From NCBI GenBank assembly GCA_030017955.1, contig JASEGR010000031.1:1-33312 (forward strand): a DNA stretch of 33,312 bases, written 5' to 3'. This DNA comes from Candidatus Eisenbacteria bacterium. Lineage in GTDB: Bacteria; Eisenbacteria; RBG-16-71-46; JASEGR01. Position 1 is the first letter of the stretch, and each line of letters opens with the position of its first letter. A model generated the notes under the pieces. That model had not been told where the DNA came from. It searched no databases and saw only the letters and a list, made by a program, of their open reading frames with translations. Below are positions 15,690-24,221 of the stretch, one piece after another. The position numbers and the translations under genes are program-made.

Positions 15690-16061
15690 ATGGCAGACGC
15701 ACCGGTAAACGACCTATCCAAGGTTGAACGGATTACGGACAAAGACAGCAGGTTCATGCTTGAGGCATACGTCTTTGTCATGATGGCTCTCGAACACACA
15801 GTGTCCAGGCTGGCAGTGAGGAGACACATCACCGCCAAAGAGCTCCTCTCCGGAGCGAAAGAGCTTGCAGTTGAGAAGTATGGGCCGACGGCCAAAATGG
15901 TTTTGAACCACTGGGGAATCAGAACAACCGCGGACATAGGGCAGATAGTCTTCAACCTTGTCGATGCAGAAGTCCTCGCCAAGACTGAGACGGACAAGAA
16001 AGAAGATTTCCAGAATGTATTTGACTTTGACGACGTTTTTGTGAGGCAGTACGAGTGGTAG
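15690..16061 (+). CDS. Minf_1886 family protein
   Basis: A 123-residue acidic protein recognised by the segment FMLEAYVFVMMALEHTVSRL and the later LNHWGIRTTADIGQIVFNLV, which fit the Minf_1886 family. The family has no known function; it is a compact helical protein ending in a short acidic and aromatic tail (DFDDVFVRQYEW). No signal peptide or transmembrane segment is visible. The gene appears to be leaderless and heads a probable stress operon with Hsp20 21 bases downstream and Lon beyond that. Confidence 0.8.
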   Translation: MADAPVNDLSKVERITDKDSRFMLEAYVFVMMALEHTVSRLAVRRHITAKELLSGAKELAVEKYGPTAKMVLNHWGIRTTADIGQIVFNLVDAEVLAKTETDKKEDFQNVFDFDDVFVRQYEW

Positions 16062-16081
16062 ATATGCGGAGGTGAAGCAGG

Positions 16082-16516
16082 GTGAAAGACAATAAGGTCA
16101 ACATTGCAAGGAGTCTCTTTTCGGCAAGAGAATGGATGGAGTATCTCATACTTGATTTCACGAAAGCTACCATTGCAGGCGGCATGGTCTGGCGGCCCAA
16201 CACCGATGTTTACGAGACCGAATCGGAGTTTGTGGTCAGGATGGACATCGCTGGAATGACCAGAGAGGAATTTGTAATTGTTCTGGATGAGCACTATCTC
16301 ACCATCAGGGGAGTCAGAAAGGACAACATTCCACCCGGGAAAAAACACTTCCATAAGATGGAAGTGTCAGTCGGTCCTTTTGAACGAAATATCCCGATTC
16401 CCATTGATTGCGATCCCACCACAGTCTGCGCCGCATACCGGGATGGAATCCTCGAGGTAAGAATAAAGAAATCCGGCGGGAAGGAAAAGGAGGCGTTTCA
16501 AATAAGGGTGGAATGA
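16082..16516 (+). CDS. Hsp20/alpha-crystallin small heat-shock protein
   Basis: A 144-residue ATP-independent holdase chaperone. The alpha-crystallin domain spans about residues 36-135: it opens with WRPNTDVYETESEFVVRMDI, continues through HYLTIRGVRKD and ends with the conserved DGILEVRIKK. The start is GTG at 16082, chosen because GGAGGTGA ends six bases upstream; the next in-frame ATG (16136) has no such site. It lies between the Minf_1886-type gene and lon, so it is probably co-induced with protein-quality-control functions. I see no CIRCE-type operator upstream. Confidence 0.93.
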   Translation: MKDNKVNIARSLFSAREWMEYLILDFTKATIAGGMVWRPNTDVYETESEFVVRMDIAGMTREEFVIVLDEHYLTIRGVRKDNIPPGKKHFHKMEVSVGPFERNIPIPIDCDPTTVCAAYRDGILEVRIKKSGGKEKEAFQIRVE

Positions 16517-16631
16517 CCGGCATCCGGATGTCCGGCTCGACGGATGGCTTTTGCCGGGCCCGGACCGGCCGACCCTAAGGACGCCCCGGCGGCATTCTGT
16601 GAAACGTAAAGAAGGAGGAAGATAGAGAGTT

Positions 16632-19109
16632 ATGCCAAAGGGAGGCCAAAAAACAGCGGCTGAACCCCGGGAAGTCATCGAGATTCCGGCGGAGCTTCCT
16701 GCTCTTCCTGTCACGGATACCGTTGTATTCCCGTACATGATGCTCCCGCTTGTCATAAGTGACAAGAAGCTCGTCAGAATGGCGGATGAGAGTCTTGCCA
16801 CAAACAAGATCATAGCCATATTTGCGAGAAAATACCCGGAGGGAGAGGAACCTGCCGCCGAAGACCTTTATTCAGTAGGAACTGCCTCGACGATCCTGAA
16901 GATGCTGAGATTTCCGGATAACTCGATGAGGCTCCTTGTCCAGGGTATTGGCAGGGTGAAGCTTGAAAGCGTCGTGCAGACCGAACCCTATCTCAAGGTG
17001 CGGCTTTCGGCCATTACCGAGGACAATAGAAAAACCGAAGAGACAAGCGCTCTCATGAAGAACGTCACAAACCTGTTCCAGAAACTTGTGGAATCGGTCT
17101 CTTATCTTCCTGAAGAGCTCAAAGTCCTTTCGATGAATATTGAAGAGCCGGGAAGACTCGCAGATATCGTTGCATCGAATCTCAATGTCGAGGTCGCCAG
17201 AAAGCAGGAAATTCTGGAGACAGTTGACGCGAAAGAGAGACTCCAGAAAGTTGCTGTTATCCTGGCAAGAGAGCTCGAGCTCCTCGAAATCGGCCAGAAG
17301 ATTCAATCCGACGTCAAGACTGAAATGGACAGAGGGCAAAGGGAGTACTACCTGAGGCAGCAGCTCAAGGCAATTCAGAAAGAGCTCGGCGAGGTTGATG
17401 AGAGGACGCAGGAGGCAGACGAGCTGAGAGAAAAGATCAAGAAAGCTCAGATGCCTCACGAAGCAGAGGAAGCTGCGCTCAAAGAGGTCGAGAGACTGTC
17501 CAAGATGGCCGTTGCCGCAGCCGAGTACACCGTATCAAGAACCTACCTCGACTGGCTCGTCAGCCTGCCGTGGAGTGTGTCCAGCGGCGAGGAGATAAAT
17601 GTTGGTGAGGCGGCTAAGATTCTCGAAGAGGATCACCACGATCTTGAAAAGGTGAAAGAAAGAATCCTCGAATACCTGGCGGTAAGGAAGCTGAAAAAGA
17701 ACCCCAAAGGCCCGATTCTCTGCCTTGTCGGTCCGCCCGGAGTCGGTAAGACCTCGCTTGGAATGTCGATCGCGAGAGCCCTGGGAAGGAAGTTCGTGAG
17801 GATGTCTCTTGGAGGAATGAGAGATGAAGCAGAGATAAGAGGACACAGGCGAACCTACATCGGCGCTCTGCCGGGAAGAATTATTCAGGGAATGCGGAAG
17901 GCGGAATCGAACAATCCGGTTTTCATGCTGGATGAGGTTGACAAAATCGGAGCGGACTTCAGGGGCGACCCGGCCGCTGCACTGCTTGAGGTCCTTGACC
18001 CGGAGCAGAACTTCTCATTTTCCGATCACTACCTGAGTGTCGCCTTCGATCTTTCCAAAGTTGTTTTCATAACCACAGCTAATCTGCTTGACCCGATTCC
18101 CACCGTCTTGAGGGACAGGATGGAAGTGCTTGAGCTTCCCGGTTACACAAGGGAAGAGAAGCTCATCATCGCAAAGAAGTACCTCGTCCCACGGCAGTAC
18201 GAGGAGAACGGCATCAGCCAGGAGTCTCTTGTTTTCAAGGACGATGCGGTAAGGGAAATTATCTCAAACTACACCATGGAAGCAGGCGTGAGAAATCTTG
18301 AGCGGGAGATTGCAACGGTCTGCCGGAAAGTGGCAAGGCAGATTGCGGAGGGAAAGGATACAAGCGTCAGCCTCACGGCAAAGAATCTGTCTGATTTCCT
18401 GGGTCCGGAGAAGTTTTTCTCCGAGATTGCCCAGAGGAACGATGAAGTTGGTGTGGCGACCGGCCTTGCCTGGACGGCGATGGGCGGCGAAATCATGTTT
18501 GTCGAAGCTCAGAAGATGAAAGGTGGAAAATCACTTTCGCTTACCGGCAACCTTGGCGAGGTCATGAAGGAATCCGCACAGGCGGCGCTGAGCTATGTCA
18601 GGTCGCTTTCGAAAGAACTTGGAGTGAAGGAAAATTTCTTTGATGCAACCGACATTCATATTCATGTGCCTGCCGGCTCAATCCCGAAGGACGGGCCTTC
18701 GGCAGGCGTTGCCATGGTCACATGCCTTGCCTCGCTTGTCACCGGGATCCCGGTGAAACACGATGTTGCGATGACTGGAGAAATCACGTTGAGAGGAAGG
18801 GTGCTTCCGATCGGTGGTGTGAGGCAAAAAGTTCTTGCCGCACATAGAGCCGGAATCAAGACAGTTGTTCTGCCAAGAAAAAACGAAAAGGACCTGGTTG
18901 AAGTTCCGGAAGAAGTAAGAAAAGAGATCAAGTTTGTCTTCGTCGAAAGAATTGATGAAATGCTTAGCGCTACTCTTTCGTCTCCAGTGCTCAAGCCAAC
19001 TGAGGCGGCAGTTTCGCGCGATAGGGCTCCGTCCCGTGGAGTTGCCCAGGCTCTAAGAACATCGCCAGATGTTAAGAAACAGCACTCCCGGGCCCGCAAG
19101 AACACATAG
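16632..19109 (+). CDS. lon: ATP-dependent protease Lon
   Basis: An 825-residue full-length LonA protease that degrades misfolded and regulatory proteins. It has an N-terminal LON substrate domain (about 25-220), a coiled-coil helical region (about 225-300), and an AAA+ module with Walker A GPPGVGKT (367-374) and Walker B region FMLDEVDKIG. The protease domain carries the catalytic Ser690 in KDGPSAGVAM and Lys733 in RQKVLAA, the expected 43 residues apart. The last 40 residues are basic and poorly conserved. GGAGG lies about a dozen bases before the ATG. The 115-base gap after Hsp20 has no obvious terminator, so the two genes may be cotranscribed. Confidence 0.97.
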   Translation: MPKGGQKTAAEPREVIEIPAELPALPVTDTVVFPYMMLPLVISDKKLVRMADESLATNKIIAIFARKYPEGEEPAAEDLYSVGTASTILKMLRFPDNSMRLLVQGIGRVKLESVVQTEPYLKVRLSAITEDNRKTEETSALMKNVTNLFQKLVESVSYLPEELKVLSMNIEEPGRLADIVASNLNVEVARKQEILETVDAKERLQKVAVILARELELLEIGQKIQSDVKTEMDRGQREYYLRQQLKAIQKELGEVDERTQEADELREKIKKAQMPHEAEEAALKEVERLSKMAVAAAEYTVSRTYLDWLVSLPWSVSSGEEINVGEAAKILEEDHHDLEKVKERILEYLAVRKLKKNPKGPILCLVGPPGVGKTSLGMSIARALGRKFVRMSLGGMRDEAEIRGHRRTYIGALPGRIIQGMRKAESNNPVFMLDEVDKIGADFRGDPAAALLEVLDPEQNFSFSDHYLSVAFDLSKVVFITTANLLDPIPTVLRDRMEVLELPGYTREEKLIIAKKYLVPRQYEENGISQESLVFKDDAVREIISNYTMEAGVRNLEREIATVCRKVARQIAEGKDTSVSLTAKNLSDFLGPEKFFSEIAQRNDEVGVATGLAWTAMGGEIMFVEAQKMKGGKSLSLTGNLGEVMKESAQAALSYVRSLSKELGVKENFFDATDIHIHVPAGSIPKDGPSAGVAMVTCLASLVTGIPVKHDVAMTGEITLRGRVLPIGGVRQKVLAAHRAGIKTVVLPRKNEKDLVEVPEEVRKEIKFVFVERIDEMLSATLSSPVLKPTEAAVSRDRAPSRGVAQALRTSPDVKKQHSRARKNT

Positions 19110-19225
19110 CGGAGGCCTGGGAGAACGGGACGGCTCTCAAGTGGAGCAGTGCCAAGGAATTTCCGGGACACGACACTGATATGCCCCTGTCAGGTGCAGT
19201 TCTCCAGATAAGTCCGGAGCGATAG

Positions 19226-21070
19226 ATGACGACCTACGGACGGCTGCTTAGCTACATGAAGCCTTACAAGAAGAGGATCGCCGGTGCCATCCTCTGCATG
19301 ACCATATATGCAATCTTCAGCGGTTTTTCGATAGGGATGGTCTCACCTTTCATCAAGGTGCTCTTCTCGGAAAAACCCCTGAGCGTTGAGGTCACAAAAG
19401 AGAAGTCGGTCTTTGAGGCGGGGGGCCTTGGGGCATTTCAGGCGAAGATTGAAGTGCTGAAGCTCAAGGGGGAAAAATATCTCCTTGCATCAAGGCCGAT
19501 AGTGTCGCTCGAAAGAATCTGCTTTGTAATCCTCGTGGTCATGCTTCTCAAGAACCTATTCGGCTACGGCCAGTCCTTCTTCATGGTCTGGGTCGAACAG
19601 GGGGTAATGCGTGACATACGAAACGATCTCTTCAGACACCTTCACGAGCTCTCTCTGTCCTTCTTTCATTCAAGAAAGACCGGCCATTTGATTTCGAGGA
19701 TAACAAACGATGTTGGGCTTGTCCGGGACACAATCTCTTCGGGTTTCTTTAACCTCATAAGGGATAGTCTGCTTCTTTTGGTCTGCCTCTTCTGGATATT
19801 CTGGGTGAGCTGGAAGCTCGCCGTAGTTTCTCTTCTGGTCCTGCCGCCCAGCATGTTTGTCATCGTGTCGCTGGGAAGAAGATTGAGAAGAAGAAGCACA
19901 ATAACTCAGGAGAGAATGGCCGACATAACCTCAGTGCTTCACGAGACTATCGGAGGCATCAGGATCGTGAAGGCGTTCGGCATGGAGGATCTGGAGACCA
20001 GGAAATTCGAGGGCAGGAACCGGGCATACTTCCGGTCATTCGTAAGGTTAAGAAGGGTGGGAGCTCTTGCCAGCCCGCTGGTTGAATACCTGGGAGTCAT
20101 CTGCGCCACTGCCGTGCTCTGGTTCGGCGGTCATCAGATTTTCGTGGCAAAGAGTTTGGAGCCGAACCTCTTCTTCGTCTTTGTTTTTGCAATGCTCTCG
20201 CTGATGGTCCCGCTAAAAACCTTGAGCAACGTCAATGTGACAATTCAAGAGGGACTTGCTGCCGCGACAAGAATCTTCAGTCTTCTTGATACGAAGCCCA
20301 TGGTGAACGAGAAGGAGAATGCAATCGAGATCAAGGAATTCAGGAGATCGATCTCCTTCGAAGACGTCACATTCAATTATGAGTCCGGCGATAGAGTCCT
20401 GAAGAAAATAAGTTTCGAAGTGAAGCCCGGCGAGGCAGTCGCGATCGTGGGACCGAGCGGCGCCGGGAAGTCAACTCTCGTTGACCTCATCCCGCGCTTC
20501 TACGACCCTGTTGAGGGTTCTGTGACGATAGACGGGAAGGATCTGCGAGAGCTCAAGCTGAGCTCGCTGAGAGCGCTCATAGGGATTGTCACTCAGGAGA
20601 CCATACTCTTCAACGACACCGTCAGGAGCAACATCGCGTACGGAAAGGAGGGAGCAACACGGGAGGAGGTGGAGAACGCTGCGAAAGTTGCACATGCTCA
20701 CGATTTCATTGTCTCATTTCCGGAAGCGTACGACGCCGTGATCGGCGAAAGGGGTGTTAAGCTTTCTGGAGGAGAGAGGCAGCGGATCGCTCTGGCAAGG
20801 GCAATACTCAGGAATCCGCAAATCCTCATACTCGATGAGGCGACCTCGGCTCTTGACAGCGAATCGGAACGATACGTGCAGGAAGCAATACATCATCTCA
20901 TGGAGAAACGCACTTCGTTTGTGATAGCACACAGACTCTCTACGATTCAGAATGCAACCAGGATTATCGTTCTCGATGACGGCAGAATCGTCGAGGAAGG
21001 GACTCACGATGAACTTCTCGAAATGGGAGGCACTTATAAGAAGCTTTACGAAATGCAGTTCGCGACCTAG
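19226..21070 (+). CDS. MsbA-like lipid A/lipid exporter (ABC transporter)
   Basis: A 614-residue half-transporter with fused membrane and ATPase domains. The N-terminal 340 residues have about six membrane helices, with the cytoplasmic loop segment HLHELSLSFFHSRKTGHLIS typical of type I exporters. The ATPase domain has Walker A GPSGAGKST (409-417), signature LSGGERQR (513-520), Walker B LILDEATSALD with D537/E538, and an H-loop in IAHRLSTI. MsbA flips lipid A-core across the inner membrane. The assignment rests on size, domain order and the GT9 gene three bases downstream; a general lipid or multidrug exporter remains possible. The ATG follows GGAG with suitable spacing. Confidence 0.88.
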   Translation: MTTYGRLLSYMKPYKKRIAGAILCMTIYAIFSGFSIGMVSPFIKVLFSEKPLSVEVTKEKSVFEAGGLGAFQAKIEVLKLKGEKYLLASRPIVSLERICFVILVVMLLKNLFGYGQSFFMVWVEQGVMRDIRNDLFRHLHELSLSFFHSRKTGHLISRITNDVGLVRDTISSGFFNLIRDSLLLLVCLFWIFWVSWKLAVVSLLVLPPSMFVIVSLGRRLRRRSTITQERMADITSVLHETIGGIRIVKAFGMEDLETRKFEGRNRAYFRSFVRLRRVGALASPLVEYLGVICATAVLWFGGHQIFVAKSLEPNLFFVFVFAMLSLMVPLKTLSNVNVTIQEGLAAATRIFSLLDTKPMVNEKENAIEIKEFRRSISFEDVTFNYESGDRVLKKISFEVKPGEAVAIVGPSGAGKSTLVDLIPRFYDPVEGSVTIDGKDLRELKLSSLRALIGIVTQETILFNDTVRSNIAYGKEGATREEVENAAKVAHAHDFIVSFPEAYDAVIGERGVKLSGGERQRIALARAILRNPQILILDEATSALDSESERYVQEAIHHLMEKRTSFVIAHRLSTIQNATRIIVLDDGRIVEEGTHDELLEMGGTYKKLYEMQFAT

Positions 21071-21073
21071 AAA

Positions 21074-22099
21074 ATGCAGAAATCGGCCCTTGTAGTCCGT
21101 TTGAGCTCGCTTGGCGACGTGGTGCTCGCGTCTAGCATTCCTGGAGCGCTTAAGAACGGGATACCCGGGATCAACATTACCTTCGTCACCAAGGCTCAAT
21201 ACGTCCCGGTGCTGAAATACAACCCATTCATTGATTGCCTGATCGGACTTGAGAATAGTGATCTCAGCCCGTCCGGTATGCTTCGGCTCATTTCACGGTT
21301 GAGGAGGTCTGAATTCGACTATGTAATTGACCTTCACGGAAACCTCAGAGCGCTGATAATCTCCGGGTTCGCAAAGAGCGGGATGAACGTCAGAGTGAGG
21401 AAGGACGGCATAAGAAGAAGGGCATTTGTCCACGGACTGTTTAGAGACAGTTACAGGAGAGAACATGCCGCCCGGACTTACCTGAAAACGGTAGCCGGAA
21501 TTCTGGGACAGGTTCCGGATCTTGCTCCCGAGGTCTATGTCGGTCAGGACGAGATGCGCAGCGCTGTGTCCTTCGTCGGAAGAATTGACGGACTGAAGTC
21601 TCCGGTTATCGGTGTTTGCCCCGGGGCGAGATGGCCGGCCAAGATGTGGGGGCAGGAAAAGTTCGGCCAACTTGTCCGTCTCATCACCCGTGAACTGGGC
21701 GGGACGGCTATCGTGTTCCTTGATGAGGCCGGAGTCGTGACCCCCCAGGGGATGGCCATCGAAGAGAATGACAGATCCGTTTTCGCCTTCAGAGGTGAGC
21801 TCGGTGTCGTGGCTGCGTTGCTATCGCTTGGCAACGCGGTCGTGACGAACGATTCGGGATTGATGCACCTGAGCTGCGCACTTGGAAAGCATGTTGTCGC
21901 AATCTTCGGTCCGACGACGCCGGAGCTTGGTTTTTCGCCGCTCGGAGACGGACACCGGATAGTTTCAAAGGGACTTGCGTGCCAGCCCTGCTCGGTGCAT
22001 GGTGAGAAGAAATGCAGACTGGGCACTCTGGAATGTATGGAATCAGTATCTGTGGATGGCGTGTTTCATGCCTTGAAGTCGGTCTTGGGCTTATCCTGA
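21074..22099 (+). CDS. glycosyltransferase family 9 (heptosyltransferase-like)
   Basis: A 341-residue GT-B enzyme of the ADP-heptose:LPS heptosyltransferase family. The N-terminal motif is VRLSSLGDVVLASS, the C-terminal nucleotide-sugar site is NDSGLMHLSCALGKHVVAIFG, and a Cys-rich stretch (ACQPCSVHGEKKC) precedes the end, as is common in GT9. It probably adds heptose or a similar sugar to LPS inner core. It starts three bases after the MsbA-like gene, so the two are almost certainly one operon. The acceptor cannot be told from sequence. Confidence 0.9.
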   Translation: MQKSALVVRLSSLGDVVLASSIPGALKNGIPGINITFVTKAQYVPVLKYNPFIDCLIGLENSDLSPSGMLRLISRLRRSEFDYVIDLHGNLRALIISGFAKSGMNVRVRKDGIRRRAFVHGLFRDSYRREHAARTYLKTVAGILGQVPDLAPEVYVGQDEMRSAVSFVGRIDGLKSPVIGVCPGARWPAKMWGQEKFGQLVRLITRELGGTAIVFLDEAGVVTPQGMAIEENDRSVFAFRGELGVVAALLSLGNAVVTNDSGLMHLSCALGKHVVAIFGPTTPELGFSPLGDGHRIVSKGLACQPCSVHGEKKCRLGTLECMESVSVDGVFHALKSVLGLS

Positions 22100-22130
22100 A
22101 GACTGAACAACTGGAAACTGGAGATAATCT

Positions 22131-22913
22131 ATGGGAAACATTCCTCTTCAAAGCGGAATTGTCTACGGACCGGTGAATTCAAGACGACTCGGGAAGTCAC
22201 TCGGTCTTAATATACTTCCCGATTCATACAAGTTCTGCACGTTTGACTGCGTGTACTGCCAGTACGGCTGGACTCACGTCCATTCGCTGGATGCGGGAGA
22301 AAAGGCAGGCGAACTTCCAAGCCCGGGAGAGATAGACCTGGCACTCACACGCGCGATGGAAGAGCTCGTTGGTAAGAAAACTAGAGTTGATTACATAACA
22401 TTTTCTGGAAACGGCGAGTCAACGCTTCACCCGAAGTTCCCAGAAGCAGTGGAAATTGCACGCCATCTCAGAGACAGGTACGTCCCCGAAGCGAAGCTTG
22501 CAATACTCTCCAACTCCTCCACAGCGAATCGCAAGGACGTGAGGAAAGCGCTTGGGAGACTCGATGTGCGAATAATGAAATTAGATGCGGGCAGCGCGGA
22601 GATTATCAGGAAATTGAATCGGCCTTCCGAAGGAATCGAGTTCGAGGCGATTGTAGAGGGGTTGAAGACGCTCAAATCGGTGACAATTCAATCGCTCTTT
22701 GTCGACGGGCAGTTCGGCAACTCAGGACAGAGAGAGGTCGAAAAGTGGCTCGCAGCTCTTGAGGAGATAGCACCAATAGAGGTTCAGATATACACGCTTG
22801 ACCGGGCTCCCGCCTCTGACAAAGTCATCGCAATTGACAGAAAGAGGCTCGAAGCGATCGCGAAGAAAGCTCAGGAGAGAGGCTTCAAAGTAACTCCCTA
22901 CTGGAGAGAGTAA
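22131..22913 (+). CDS. radical SAM protein (COG0731-like)
   Basis: A 260-residue radical SAM enzyme. The [4Fe-4S]/SAM motif is C36-x3-C40-x2-C43 (CTFDCVYC), preceded by the typical IVYGPVNSRRLGKSLG opening. FSGNGESTLHP (about 85-95) contains the GGE-like SAM-contact motif. The family is related to wyosine-type tRNA-modifying enzymes, but the bacterial members of this compact type have no assigned substrate that I know. It lies in the envelope operon between GT9 and GmhB without an obvious functional link. The ATG has GGAGAT six bases upstream. Confidence 0.88.
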   Translation: MGNIPLQSGIVYGPVNSRRLGKSLGLNILPDSYKFCTFDCVYCQYGWTHVHSLDAGEKAGELPSPGEIDLALTRAMEELVGKKTRVDYITFSGNGESTLHPKFPEAVEIARHLRDRYVPEAKLAILSNSSTANRKDVRKALGRLDVRIMKLDAGSAEIIRKLNRPSEGIEFEAIVEGLKTLKSVTIQSLFVDGQFGNSGQREVEKWLAALEEIAPIEVQIYTLDRAPASDKVIAIDRKRLEAIAKKAQERGFKVTPYWRE

Positions 22914-22916
22914 GAC

Positions 22917-23498
22917 TTGGAAAGAAAGAGGGGCGTTTTTCTTGACAGGGATGGAACGATCATTGAAGACATCCCGTATCTTGGCGACCCAAAAGATGTG
23001 AAGCTTATCCCCGGGAGTGCCGATGCAATTAGGATGCTGAACGAAAGAGGCATCGCGGTTGTTGTCATCACCAATCAGTCCGGCATTGCAAGAAAGCTTT
23101 TTTCGAGGAATGACCTTGAGGAAGTCCATAGGAGGATGGTGCAGCTCATAAAGGAAGCCGGCGGCGAGCTGGACGGAGTTTTCTACTGTCCTCACCATCC
23201 TGAGTTTGACGTCGAATGCGAGTGTAGAAAACCGAAGCCGGGGCTTGTCCTGATGGCCGCTGACAGGCTCAAGCTGGACTTGCCGCGATCATACACAATC
23301 GGGGACAACCCGACTGATGTCCTGTGCGGGATGAACGCCGGCACGAAGACCGTGCTCATAAGAAAAGTGCACGACGAGCCAGATCCGGCGCGGGTGGGCG
23401 AGATTTCCGCAGCGGATCTGAGGCCGGATTTTGTCGCGGACAATCTCCTGGAAGCGGTCAAGTGGCTGGTCAAGAGAGATGAGAACGATCGCAGCTAG
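22917..23498 (+). CDS. gmhB: HAD-IIIA phosphatase, D-glycero-D-manno-heptose-1,7-bisphosphate 7-phosphatase
   Basis: A 193-residue HAD phosphatase of the GmhB/HisB-N type, which removes the 7-phosphate during ADP-heptose synthesis. Catalytic DRDGT is at 10-14 (D10 nucleophile, D12 acid/base), ITNQSG at 51-56, the structural zinc set C91, H93, C101 and C103, and GDNPTD at 129-134 for Mg2+. The start codon is TTG at 22917, four bases after the stop of the radical SAM gene, with GGAGAG about nine bases upstream; no in-frame ATG precedes the DRDGT motif. The neighbouring heptosyltransferase-family genes support the heptose role. Confidence 0.88.
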   Translation: MERKRGVFLDRDGTIIEDIPYLGDPKDVKLIPGSADAIRMLNERGIAVVVITNQSGIARKLFSRNDLEEVHRRMVQLIKEAGGELDGVFYCPHHPEFDVECECRKPKPGLVLMAADRLKLDLPRSYTIGDNPTDVLCGMNAGTKTVLIRKVHDEPDPARVGEISAADLRPDFVADNLLEAVKWLVKRDENDRS

Positions 23499-23513
23499 GT
23501 TGACCGAATTCTT

Positions 23514-23534
23514 CCTCTCCCCCTTGGGGAGAGG
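23514..23534. repeat. short intergenic palindrome between gmhB and DUF502 genes
   Basis: CCTCTCCCC and GGGGAGAGG form a perfect 9-bp stem with a 3-base loop, followed by a GGTGAGGGG-like partial repeat. There is no T-run, so a rho-independent terminator is doubtful. It resembles the widespread TCTCCCC/GGGGAGA type of dispersed intergenic palindrome. Confidence 0.5.
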
Positions 23535-23567
23535 ATTGAGGTGAGGGGAAATAGGTGGGATAACTAG

Positions 23568-24221
23568 ATGTTCAGAAAACTGCAGAAAACGCTGAGAAGC
23601 AAGTTCATAGCCGGGATTCTCATTGTCATCCCTCTCGGCATAACCTACCTCATGTTGCGCCTTCTCTTCAACACCGTTGACAACATTCTTGCGCCCCTGC
23701 TGACCAGATTGATTGGTTTCAAAATCCCCGGTCTTGGACTTATCGCTACTCTTATCATCATCTTCGCCCTTGGTTTTCTTGCCGCGAATGTCCTCGGGAA
23801 GAGGTTCATTTTGTACCTTGACGGTCTCATGCGAAGGGTCCCGCTTGTGCGAAGCATTTACGTCTCGTCCAAGCAGTTTCTTGAAGCCGTCTCTGTTCCC
23901 GCGTCCCAGAGTTTCAAAAGAGTTGTGATTATCGAATATCCGAGGAAAGGCATTTTTGCGGTTGGGTTCGTGACAAAGGAACGAGTTGAAGCCCCCGCTG
24001 GGTCCGGCAGGCTCACGGCAGTCTTCATCCCTAGTCCCCCTAACCCCGCGACTGGGATGGTGGTTCTGGTCGAGAAGAGTGAGATTATCGACACGGATCT
24101 CAACATCGAAGAGGCGATAAAAATTATTCTCTCGGGAGGCGTGCTTTTCCCCGAAGGCCTCGTGCCGAGACAACAAATCCGAGGGCACCAGTCAGCCCCC
24201 AAAACAGAAGCGAAAGCGTAG
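23568..24221 (+). CDS. DUF502 family membrane protein
   Basis: A 217-residue integral membrane protein recognised as DUF502. It has two predicted membrane helices (about 13-35 and 55-76), then the conserved GLMRRVPLVRSIYVSSKQF segment (about 86-104) and a soluble domain containing VFIPSPPNPATGMVVLV. The molecular function of the family is unknown. Its last 98 bases overlap the 3' end of the convergent O-antigen ligase-like gene; the overlapping tail is basic and of low complexity. Confidence 0.88.
   Translation: MFRKLQKTLRSKFIAGILIVIPLGITYLMLRLLFNTVDNILAPLLTRLIGFKIPGLGLIATLIIIFALGFLAANVLGKRFILYLDGLMRRVPLVRSIYVSSKQFLEAVSVPASQSFKRVVIIEYPRKGIFAVGFVTKERVEAPAGSGRLTAVFIPSPPNPATGMVVLVEKSEIIDTDLNIEEAIKIILSGGVLFPEGLVPRQQIRGHQSAPKTEAKA

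Noticed and set aside
23514-23534. Terminator between gmhB and DUF502
   Set aside because: The stem is perfect, but no T-run follows on either strand; I listed it only as a palindrome.
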